Assembly (NCBI GenBank): GCA_008828725.1
Contig: MEHQ01002595.1
Coordinates: forward strand, 310,001-374,000
Length of the DNA stretch: 64,000 nucleotides
Direction of reading: 5' to 3'
Source of the DNA: Saccharina japonica
Taxonomy: Eukaryota; Sar; Phaeophyceae; Laminariales; Laminariaceae
The position numbers were made by a program, and so were the translations under genes. This document shows positions 55,981 through 64,000 of this stretch, one piece after another (position 1 is the stretch's first letter; every line of letters begins with the position of its first letter). The notes below the pieces were generated by a model. The model worked only from the letters and a program-made list of their open reading frames with translations. It was not told where the DNA came from and did no database searches.

Positions 55981-56167
55981 CAGGTTGAAGTTGCCCGCTC
56001 TAAAATATGTGCCCGCGCGAGCAACGGCCGGAAAACGCCCCCCCCTCGGACACCAGCGAATGAGTCAGTCGCATGCAGCCGCGATGAGGCTGTGTCGTTA
56101 TTATCTGGCTTGGCGCTTCATGGCCCATCGTGTATCATTTATGTCTTGGCGTACGGGGGGGGTTCCA

Positions 56168-56311
56168 TGATCGATTACAAGGTGCCCTCGCCCCCGAAGC
56201 CGAAGCCCGTTTTCCGTTTTGAAGGCCTGCCCTGCACGACGCAACTGCTGCTGTCTGTTGCTGCTGCTGTGCTCATGTTCATGACTCACCGTTTTGTTCA
56301 CGAATCATGAT
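56168..56311 (+). CDS. Small open frame with a membrane segment
   Basis: 47 codons inside the large intron: MIDYKVPSPPKPKPVFRFEG, then LPCTTQLLLSVAAAVLMFMT and HRFVHES, stop TGA. The hydrophobic stretch could span a membrane and the Lys-Pro segment is not random-looking. There is no domain, no splice support and no conserved neighbour, so it is as likely to be chance. Confidence 0.25.
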
Positions 56312-56707
56312 TCACGCTGCCTTTTATGTATCATAATATGAATATTCGTGTTTCCTGCTCGAAACTCAAAACTCGAAAAGGTGTGGTATTTATAATGTAT
56401 ATGGTGGTTGTACCATATGAACTAAGGACTACTACGAGGTATGACCTTAATTACCTTGAACACATGGAGGTCATACGAGGCCATACAGACACTGCTGTGT
56501 GTTGTATTCACTATATCTATCGAGTACAGCCTTGCCCTTGCGTCTGCTAAACTGTACTGCTACACTGCTGGTGTTAGCTGGCACCAGTGATACATAGCCC
56601 CGCGTTGACCAAGCTCTCGGCTGTCCCGTATTCCACGGTAGCGGACAAGCCGAAAGCCTTCGTTCAGAAGGCACGTACGTCACTGCTGTTGGAGAGACTC
56701 CTTGTCT

Positions 56708-57034
56708 ATTTTTTTCTTTTCTTTTCTCCATCCCATTTATTATCTTCGCACTTCCGTCTATCTCCCTCCTCCCTAGTCGTAATTCAGATCCGGGGTCACA
56801 AAGTAGGCTCCTCTCCGTCCTCCCCCACTACGGTTCTTGCCTTGATTTTTATCGCGAGAAGATTTCAGCAGTTTCTTCCCTCGTCAACTTTCGTCGAATG
56901 TTGCTTACCCACGCTATAGTATGCGCTCTCGACAGTCGGTGTCATTTGATAATAAAAACCTCCATGGGGAGAATCGAACCCTCGACATCCGGCCCGAAGG
57001 CTTCGTGGCTACCAGTTAGACCACCGGGGCGACC
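56708..57034 (-). repeat. SINE copy 3, best tRNA-like head
   Basis: Inverted. Read on the minus strand the head is GGTCGCCCCGGTGGTCTAAC, TGGTAGCCACGAAGCC ... GGGTTCGATTCTCCCC. Box A (TGGTCTAACTGG) and box B (GGTTCGATTCT) fit the Pol III consensus. Body as in copy 1, then a T-rich tail complement. The head resembles Glu/Asp/Gly-type tRNAs, but the 3' side does not pair with the 5' end as an acceptor stem. Confidence 0.85.
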
Positions 57035-57046
57035 GTCTATACAACC

Positions 57047-57336
57047 GACGCATGCTATCTTAAGGTAGAGGTGATGCACCATGTTTTAGCCTTCTGAGGG
57101 TGGGTGTGGTCACTTGAATATAGTATAGGAGCTCTATACCTATCCGAAAAACTGATTTTGGAGAAAAGTAAAGGTGCTATCCGATGAACAACAACATGGC
57201 CGAACTATACAATGAAACATATTGCCACATAAGAATGAAAGACCGACCATTTTGGATTAAGGGGCCCGATCATTCAGAAATAGATTCAGCCAAAAAAAGG
57301 TATACCTCTACCTCTACCTCTATCGTAACACGCGTC
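57047..57336. repeat. MITE-B, complete reference copy
   Basis: Left GACGCATGCTATCTTAAGGT, then AGAGG; right AGGTATACCTCTACCTCTAC, then CTCTATCGTAACACGCGTC. The interior carries AGTATAGGAGCTCTATACC, CACATAAGAATGAAAGACCG and ATTCAGAAATAGATTCAGCC. About 290 bases, no insertion. Confidence 0.8.
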
Positions 57337-57811
57337 CTGATATACTTACGAGCTGGGCCAGCCAAGAAACGTACAAAGCTTCCTAAAGTCGAATCTCGTG
57401 AACCACTGCGAATTAGGCTACACAAATTTCAAGCGCCAACCCTGACATACCAGTGCTTGTACAAAAAAAAACGGTAGATGAAAAATTATACACATATTTT
57501 TTTCTCGACTCGATCTCGCCGAGATATCCGCGAAAACTCGAAAACAACATGTTTTTCATTCTAATTTCGTATAAAAAATGTAATTTTCAATCAACATGAA
57601 ATTTGGTGAAGACAATGCTGAGGACACAAGGAGAAGATCGATGTAAGTCTCGTTGCCCAATTCTCCATCCATCAAGAGATATGACCAAAACTAGATTCCA
57701 TATATAAGTCAAGTAATTACGGGAAAATGGTATTTCCGCCATGCCCTGACCAATTTTGAGAGTTTTACTCTGACATTTTAACCACGTCTTTGAACCGTAC
57801 GTGCGAAAATA

Positions 57812-57931
57812 CCTGCCGCCTGTCCTCTTTGTTTTTTTTTTTTCGAGTAGTTTTGATCGCTTTTGCATTTTTTTCGATTTTTGGATCGTCGTATCTCTCT
57901 CGAGGAAAAAAAAAAAAAGGGCAGGCGGCAA
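57812..57931. repeat. Foldback hairpin
   Basis: TGCCGCCTGTCCTCTTTG plus a T run and TCGAG pairs with CTCGAGGA, an A run and GGGCAGGCGGCA; the loop is about 50 bases. Confidence 0.65.
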
Positions 57932-58225
57932 GTGTGTTGGTTAGTACATGATCTACACTGTGTCCAAATTCCAGGTCCAAAGTCGTTAAATTGGTCGGGG
58001 CATGGCCAATCTGCTTTAAAAACATTATTTTGGCTGGCCCAGCTCGTAGTATGTGAGGACGAGGTCAAGCAAATCGAGGAGTGCTTCGGCGTGCGGAAAC
58101 ACGACGTCGATGATTGTCTGTTGATGTATGTAACTCCAATTGGCACATGCCTACCAATATGTGTAACTCCCTGCAACCTAGCAGAAAGCAATACTGCTGC
58201 ACTATGAATATAACTAGCATCGGCT

Positions 58226-58600
58226 CCTCCTCCTGCTTGTCTACATGTTGTACCCCACCCCTCAAGATTTATTGTCGTTATATCGAATTGCCTCTTCTTG
58301 CTCCTCCCCCCCCTTCTCCCCCCACCCCCCCTCCTCCTCCTCTCCCCCCCCCCGCCCCCCCCCTCTCTCCTCCTACTTCGCCCCTCTCCTCCTCGCCTCC
58401 CCCCCCCCCCCCCGCCTCCCCCCGCCCCCTCCTCCCTCCTCGCTCGCTACTCCCCCTCCTCCTTCTTCTTCTCCTCCTCCTTATCTACGTTTTGTACCCC
58501 GCCCCTCAAGCATTCTTGTCTACCGCCTCCTCCGGCTCCTGCTCCTCCTCCTCGTCCACATTGTGTGCCCCACGCTTCGTGTTCTCGTGTCGTGCTATGT
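58226..58600 (+). repeat. Pyrimidine-rich expansion in three related units
   Basis: Long CCT/CTC runs with three diverged markers, GTCTACATGTTGTACCCCAC (58240), ATCTACGTTTTGTACCCCGC (58484) and GTCCACATTGTGTGCCCCAC (58554). It lies just upstream of exon 2. The Pro/Leu/Ser-rich frames here are artefacts. Confidence 0.7.
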
Positions 58601-58739
58601 ATAGAGTACCAGGTGTCATGCAGTACTTCCATCGTACACAGAACTATTCATAAGCAAACTACCTTTCGTATCTGTGTGTTGTGTCGCACTGCTGCCACCC
58701 TACGTACTGCGTTTTCTGGCCGTTTTTGCTGCCGTTCAG

Positions 58740-58911
58740 CAAGAGGATCGGCGCGGCGTGGCACAAGAAGCACCCCGAGGCGAAGATGTACGGCGAGACC
58801 CGATCTTACACGAGGCACGAGGAGTTCATGCCGCAAGGCATGAAGCATCTGATGCGCAAGAACCGAGAAGAGCAGGGGGTGCGCTGCCCCAACTTGGTGT
58901 TTTGCGCCAAC
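58740..58911 (+). CDS. Rossmann protein, exon 2
   Basis: After TTCAG at 58739 the first base C completes the split Gly of the GxGxxG loop. The frame reads KRIGAAWHKKHPEAKMYGET, then RSYTRHEEFMPQGMKHLMRK, then NREEQGVRCPNLVFCAN. This gives beta1-loop-alpha-beta2 of a Rossmann fold (GYLG-KRIGAAW...), and LVFCA fits a later core strand. The 3' boundary is unresolved: the next exon needs a phase-1 donor and none with GT exists here. The frame stays open through a long C run (about 58925-58946) to a stop at 59035. GC after TTTT at 58903 would have the right phase; a missing short exon or an error in the C run are alternatives. Confidence 0.8.
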
Positions 58912-59037
58912 CACAAACCCCCAACCCCCCCCCCCCCCCCCCCCCCGCCGATCAGGCCACTCCACACTCGAAAGGTGCTGGTGTACATGATGCATACCTG
59001 GTCAAAGATGTCGGGAGACAGCGCTTTCACCCCTTGA

Positions 59038-60590
59038 CAGACAGCGTCAAGGCAAATGCCTTGGACAGACAGCATTGACAGCAAAAAACAGGGGACACTA
59101 TCGAAAAATCCCCGAGTCCGATCTACAGAAGAGATGGGAATTGAACTGCAGAATATCGATGATGTGAAATTAGCTTTTATCAAACGAGTAAAACAGCCTC
59201 GCAAAAAAAAAAATGGTTACCACACAGATTATGAGGCTTTTTCTGCCAGGGGGGTTGGGGACATATGTCTAGACAGCTGGATTGGCCTTGACAGACAGAC
59301 AACTTGACATTGACATGTCTCCCGACATATTTGTACCTGGTAGGCAATTGACCTCCCTGCTCCCTGGGACTTCAGGAAAGGAAAAATTGACGATACACGA
59401 TACATATATAGAATATGACGTTTACAGCCGTAGTAGTAACGGCCACTGCCACGTGATTAAGTGATGGCATAATACAATGGTTGGTGTCCGAGTTACAATG
59501 GTTGACGTAATGCAAAAAGTCGTTCATATATACGGCACGGGCGCAACATTAAGGTCCCTACTCATGGTCCCCTATTATCTATTAATATAATATAATATAT
59601 AAAATGTAGGTGGTCACGCTGCTCGCACATAGACGGTTGATTGTTGATTAGCCGACGGTTGTCACTGCTGTTTTGGTGGCTATCTTGCTACCAGTACTCG
59701 TATGATATTTGGCTACCAAAGGGGTCCCGAAGGGGTTGAAGAAGATACATACCACCCTCGCCGGAAATACAAGGAACATTTTATGTATGAATATGAATAC
59801 AAATAGTTCCTTATATTTTCGTCCAGAGTGTTATTGATAGTGCTCAATTGTTTGCCAGGTGAGGTATTGAAGTGTGCGTACAAAACGGAACGTACTCTGT
59901 ACCTGTAATGTAGGCTTGCTAACTTCGTGCCCTTTGAGTTTTCTTTATACCTGGTATAAAATATATATATATAGTAATGGGAGCTGTCGACATTCGATGT
60001 TCGTATCAGAGTGCTGTATGCTACATGTTTGTGAATATAATATCCGTTTAGTGTGTGATATGAGCACTAAACGGAGCTGATATTCGTAGACTCGCACGCT
60101 GCTCTAAATATGGTCGTGTGCATTTCTGTAGTGCAGCGCCATTGAATGGCATTACAGCAGTGCTGTTCCCCAGTGCGCATTTTTTTTTTTTCTGAACAAT
60201 AGCACAGTACGTAGAACAGCAGTAGATAGCCGTAGAGTTTTGCTGTCTGCACCTTCTGGTTGCGATCGTAGTGTGACACAAAGTTTTACCTCGTATATAG
60301 TCATAAGCCCTTTTTACGTCGTAGATATTTGGTTTACAATGAAAAGCGTTCCTTTCGCCGTTCCGATCTCACGCTCGCCCGGAAAAAAAAAAAATGCCCC
60401 ACTACTGTAGTGGCGCATATAACTACAGTACGTATATATGCGCCACTATTTTTTAATACTGCTATTGCTATACGTGGACGAATCCTCCTACGAGTAGAGT
60501 CTTTCCAAGCACAGCATCAATACCGGCACAGTCAACCTTTGGAGTCTCACCAAGCACCGCATCCAAGCACTGATCACTGGCATAGGGTTA
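59038..60590. other. Intron 2 of the Rossmann gene, first part
   Basis: GACAGACAG-type short repeats at 59034-59315 and a truncated inverted-end motif near 59553 (GGTCCCCTATTATC). An open frame at 59056-59304 (GIELQNIDDVKLAFIKRV) has no recognised domain. Otherwise nothing. Confidence 0.45.
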
Positions 60591-60721
60591 GCAAAATTCG
60601 ATGAAAATCGACGAGCGTTGGGAAGGCTGAACCCTCTGCGCGATAAAAATCAAGGCAAGAACCGTAGTGGGGGAGACGGAAGTGCGAAGATAAAAAATGG
60701 GATGGGAAAAAAAAAAAAAAA
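60591..60721 (+). repeat. SINE, 5'-truncated copy
   Basis: CGATGAAAATCGACGAGCGT, GCGATAAAAATCAAGGCAAG, AACCGTAGTGGGGGAGACGG, GAAGATAAAAAATGGGATGG and an A tail. It lacks the tRNA-like head and ~50 bases of the body around CCCCGGATCTGAG. Confidence 0.75.
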
Positions 60722-60939
60722 TAGGGTTGGGGTTCGGGTTGGTGGATCGGCTCTAGGCTCTAGGCGACAAGCATACACCAGGTAGTAGATAGTAGTGGCA
60801 GTAGTAGAGAAGTAGTATACAAAACAGTAGGTGCATCTTTTAATAGTTATACGCGCCACCGATGGCGTACATTATAACAGATATAACTTTGCACGCTCAC
60901 CTCTCGTTCCTCTATTAATAGGCGCCTACCGTACGTAGC

Positions 60940-61027
60940 TCAACCCCTTGAGAACCGGTCCCACGATTTGGGGGACAAATTACTTGGAATTAGTGTGGGA
61001 TAACTTTTTCAGTTCTGCATGGGTTAA
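60940..61027. repeat. MITE-A1
   Basis: TCAA, CCCCTTGAGAACCGGTCCCA, GGACAAATTACTTGGAATTA, then GCATGGG and TTAA. Confidence 0.75.
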
Positions 61028-62460
61028 GATTTAGCGAAACTTCGTGCCGTGCGATCAAAAGTTTAGACTTTTCGCTCTGTAATTTCACGATGGAGCGTCA
61101 CTGCCGTAGACTTCTCCGATTAGTTTTTGAGCCTTTGAGCCATTCGATCGGAATGTCACCGCTCCAGTCTCCCGGCCTTCCACTGGAAGTTTCTCGGAAC
61201 AGTTCGTGTCAGAAATAACAGCAGTACGTCTAACATGCACAATTAGTATATAAGTATGACATGATATGCATAATCTTTAATACTCAGTACCGGTACGTAC
61301 ATATTAGCCAAGTTTAGAGGTCCGACTGGAAAATTATAGGAAAAATCTGTAGGCGGTGCGGAACTTTCCTGATCCCGCTTGGGTACCCTCACCCCGCAGT
61401 GGGCACATCCCATTTGGCACCCTGCTCCCACCCACAAGGCGCAGAAATATAATCAGCCCTCCGCAGGAGCCGCCGGAAGCCCACCAGGCACCATGATCTC
61501 ATCCGCATGCATGTGTTAATGTGTATATCCCACACAGAGGGTCGTGCACAGCCACGAAAAAGCCAGAGGGGCGTCCACAGCCACGAAAAAAAACAAAAAG
61601 AAACCGCACGCAAAAAAATCGAAGGGGATAAAACTGAAAAAAAAAAAATCGAAGCGAGGTGGAATCGATCACGGGTTCGTATGCGTGACTCGAACGCGAT
61701 GGGTCTGACCCCGGAGCCACATCTATAAGTAGAGTACTGCCCCGACTCGAACCCAAGAATTTTCCTGGAAATAAAGGTTCCGTCTAAAAACCGTTAATAC
61801 ACGTCGGTAGGGTAAAGACCCCCAGTACATACACCCTTACCGAATTGCCGAGTACCAGTATGGAGACCGTACCGAACTTACCGTAAAGGTCGGGTACCGG
61901 TATCGAGCTCGTACCGAATCATACCCGAGTGTTTGGTAAGTTTTTGAGGCCGTACCGAACCTTACCGAATATTTCGGTCGGGAATATGTTTGCCGAGTGG
62001 ATGCCCCCGGTATACTTCGGTACGCACCCTGCCGAACACACGCTATACAGAGGATAGGATTGGGTGAAACCGTCAGAATCGAAGAAGAGCATCACCCGGG
62101 GGGGTTTGCCGCGTCGGAAGAATACACCACTATGTCCCTAAATATACGCGTCTTTTGTACATGAATATGATATAAAAACGGTGCTTATATTTCAGGACAT
62201 AGTGGTATGAGATTGTGAGTTCAGGGTCTGGTTGAAAAATGCAAAATACGAACCCCCCCCCCCCCCCTGTTGCCAATGCTCCGTGATCAGCCCAGGAAGA
62301 AAGCACATAATCGACGGAGAAAGGAGTGACGAGCAATTCGGGTATAGCTACCCGTATAGGATGATTTATTCGGAAACAGCCAGACGGTTTGCGCGCGCAT
62401 ATCTGAACACCGTCCGTCTCCCATTGTGTCTGTGTGTGCGTGCGTGTGACGATGGTTTAG
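61028..62460. other. Intron 2 of the Rossmann gene, last part
   Basis: A tRNA-like fragment on the minus strand at about 61655-61730 (GGGTCAGACCC stem, TTCGAGTCAC) does not form a full cloverleaf. 61800-62030 holds degenerate CGTACCGAACTTACCGAA repeats. A C run is at 62253-62267. Confidence 0.45.
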
Positions 62461-62628
62461 GCAACGACGACTATGCCCACGAGCTGTACACGGCGATGAC
62501 GGACATGTGGGATGGGACCGGCATGTTCGTGTTCACGTCTTCGGGGAGTGTCTTCGCTGAGAAGGACGGAGGGATGGTCAACGAGGAGTCGCCCCTATCC
62601 GAAGCTTCGAAAACGTCCCCTCTAGGAA
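62461..62628 (+). CDS. Rossmann protein, exon 3
   Basis: Begins after GGTTTAG in phase 1 and reads NDDYAHELYTAMTDMWDGTG, then MFVFTSSGSVFAEKDGGMVN, then EESPLSEASKTSPLG; it ends phase 1 with A before GTGAGA. VFTSSGSVF followed by a flexible acidic loop is the SDR strand carrying the catalytic-region Ser residues; E-E-S-P after it is typical of epimerase-like members. It lies 3.5 kb downstream of exon 2 on the same strand. Confidence 0.8.
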
Positions 62629-62952
62629 GTGAGACACACGCCTTCAGGTTATTGTTGTTACTCGTCGTCGTCGCTGTTGATGTTGTTGTTGTTGTTAGTG
62701 TTGTCGGTGTTGTTTTAAAAAAAAGCTGTGAGATCGAAATTGTGTTTCCTCAAAACTCATGGGTGCAAGCTTGGTGCGATAGTTTTTGATTGCGCGTGCG
62801 ACGGAGTACTGTGTACCTGGTAGGCTTTTCTGGAGGTCTGCACATTCTGTTAATCATGCTATCTGACTATTTTGTGATTGGTTGGTAGCGCTATACTATA
62901 CGATTAATGAGTACCTGTATGAATGGTTTTGTTTTTTATTGGTGCGTGCATG

Positions 62953-63037
62953 TTAACCCTCTTACGACCTATTTCTCTTTTCGTCTGTTTTTCAATGATT
63001 GTCTCCCACAGCCTGTGTGCAGTTCCTAAGGGGCTAA
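62953..63037. repeat. MITE-A1-like, diverged
   Basis: TTAA, CCCTCTTACGACC at the left and GTTCCTAAGGGGCTAA at the right; the core is largely lost. Confidence 0.45.
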
Positions 63038-63192
63038 GGGAAAACGGGTACACCGAACGAACCGAAGGGGAGAGCTTTTGAATAGTAGGACCACGAGCAG
63101 ATGAGGGCGTTGATCTCATGACTGCGAGCGTTGATTTGTCGATGACGGCGTTCACAGTGGGAGGGAAGGGGGGAAGGAGGGGGGGGCTGGCG

Positions 63193-63412
63193 GGGGGCGG
63201 GACATCTGGGATACAATGTGCACATTGGTTTAATCCGTTCTTGGCCTGCGGTTGCGGCGGGGGGGGGGGGACATCTGGGATACAATGTGCACATTGGTTT
63301 AATCCGTTCTTGGCCTGCGGTTGCGGCGGGGGGGGGGGGACATCTGGGATACAATGTGCACATTGGTTTAATCCGTTCTTGGCCTGCGGTTGCGGCGGGG
63401 GGGGGGGGGGGG
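63193..63412 (+). repeat. 69-bp tandem repeat with G runs, three units
   Basis: ACATCTGGGATACAATGTGC starts at 63202, 63271 and 63340; each unit ends GCCTGCGGTTGCGGC and a G run. It leads directly into a truncated repeat E. Gly-rich frames here are artefacts. Confidence 0.85.
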
Positions 63413-63605
63413 CGTACTCATCTGTTGCTTGCCTTGGCCATGTGACCAGTGGTCACGAATCCCTTTCGATCCGAAGCAAGACGGGGGGGGGCGGGGGGTA
63501 CTCATTTGTTGCTTGCCTTAGTCATTAGACCATTGACCACGCATCGCTTTTGAGACGGAGCACTGTCCCTACTCCTCATAGAGACACCTCCAACATGTGG
63601 GCGCC
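63411..63605 (+). repeat. Repeat E, partial plus longer copy
   Basis: A truncated copy (63415-63480), a G run, then a longer one (CTCATTTGTTGCTTGCCTTA at 63501 through CACCTCCAACATGTGGGCGC). Confidence 0.7.
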
Positions 63606-63872
63606 CATGGTGGGGGGGTAATGCCGATAAGTGACACCCGTTCAATCTGGTTGTTTTGTTTGTTTTGCATCGCACACGCAGGCCACCGGCCCTGTCTGGC
63701 GTTATCTCCAAGAAGACGCAGATCCAGTACTCAAAAGTCCTTCGTACCATCCCAACTCCAGAAACGAAGCCCTCATGCTCCCCTCGGCCCCGCTCGCGCC
63801 ATCGTCTTGGGATGTCTCTTACCTCCATGCTCTCGGGCACGTGGTGTTTTGTTGTGCGTTGTGATTGAACAG

Positions 63873-63982
63873 TCGCGGAGAGAGTTTGCCTGGACGGCGG
63901 GGGCACCGTGGTTCGATTGGCGGGCCTCTACTCGGTCGGGAGAGGGCCCCACGGCGTCTGGCTCCAAGACAAGAGACAGAAG
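63873..63982 (+). CDS. Rossmann protein, exon 4
   Basis: After ATTGAACAG the first two bases complete the codon begun at 62628 (A+TC, Ile). The frame reads AERVCLDGGGTVVRLAGLYS, then VGRGPHGVWLQDKRQK, ending in phase 0 at AAG before GTCAGC. VVRLAGLY followed by GRGP is the strand-and-loop seen in epimerase-type SDRs (usually RLAGLYGPGR). The gene continues beyond the window; substrate and reaction cannot be told from this part. Confidence 0.83.
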
Positions 63983-64000
63983 GTCAGCGTATTATACGTT

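Larger units (their letters stand above)
52278..58739 (+). other. 6.5 kb repeat-filled intron of the Rossmann gene
   Basis: Begins GTGAGC and ends TTCAG. It holds three inverted SINE copies, SINE and repeat-G fragments, a 280-bp direct repeat pair, MITE-A, MITE-B and MITE-H elements and a pyrimidine-rich stretch. Exon phases on both sides agree. Confidence 0.8.

Noticed and set aside
61655..61730. A tRNA gene on the minus strand.
   Set aside because: An anticodon-like stem and a TTCGAGTC segment exist, but no consistent D arm or acceptor stem could be drawn.

Overview
The window looks like nuclear DNA from a eukaryote, most likely a photosynthetic stramenopile (a brown alga or relative) or another alga with a secondary red plastid. 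The main evidence is a predicted preprotein at 52015 whose signal peptide ends in ...VHA followed by FAP, the AFAP-type plastid-targeting junction of such algae. Genes are split by GT...AG introns up to several kb long, and the gaps are packed with small transposon-like repeats. I see no bacterial operons, rRNA or CRISPR arrays.

Three split genes can be assembled from exons whose reading phases agree. (1) A pentatricopeptide repeat (PPR) gene on + has an exon at 16128-16294 and its last exon at 28149-28461; joining them keeps an exact 35-residue repeat register. (2) A SARAF-family (PF06682) ER membrane protein on - has exons at 42730-42622, 41123-40954, 40522-40456, 39233-38838 and 33404-32652 and ends in a glycine-rich repeat tail; its first exon was not found. 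(3) A plastid-targeted NAD(P)-binding Rossmann (SDR/epimerase-like) protein on + has exons at 52015-52277, about 58740-58911, 62461-62628 and 63873-63982, and runs past the window end. A degenerate LINE reverse-transcriptase tail lies at 47385-48170 and is repeated at 48508-49310.

Layout. 1-310 is unremarkable. 311-7362, 7363-14658 and 19444-26739 are three copies of one ~7.3 kb block without a recognisable gene. 14660-19443 is a large inverted repeat (arms of 1977 and 1978 bp, spacer 829 bp). 26741-32650 holds the rest of the PPR gene, a possible further exon and repeats. 32652-42730 is the SARAF gene with repeat-filled introns. 42.8-52 kb is intergenic and repeat-rich. 52.0-64 kb is the Rossmann gene.

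Several large duplications abut single N characters (14659, 26740, 48240). Copies 2 and 3 of the 7.3 kb block appear identical, while copy 1 differs over its first ~3.2 kb mostly by scattered single-base indels. I read much of 1-28 kb as an assembly problem rather than biology. Placing 26741 directly after 16636 would give the PPR gene an ordinary 1.75 kb intron.

The repeat landscape is the least ordinary part: a tRNA-headed SINE family; very short TTAA-bounded (piggyBac-like) MITEs; a ~290 bp MITE family with GACGCRTG ends that is often itself invaded; a MITE family ending TACGGGGGACC; a Harbinger-like MITE with TAA duplications; and two families ending in long G/C homopolymers. Family labels (MITE-A, B and so on) are local to this report.
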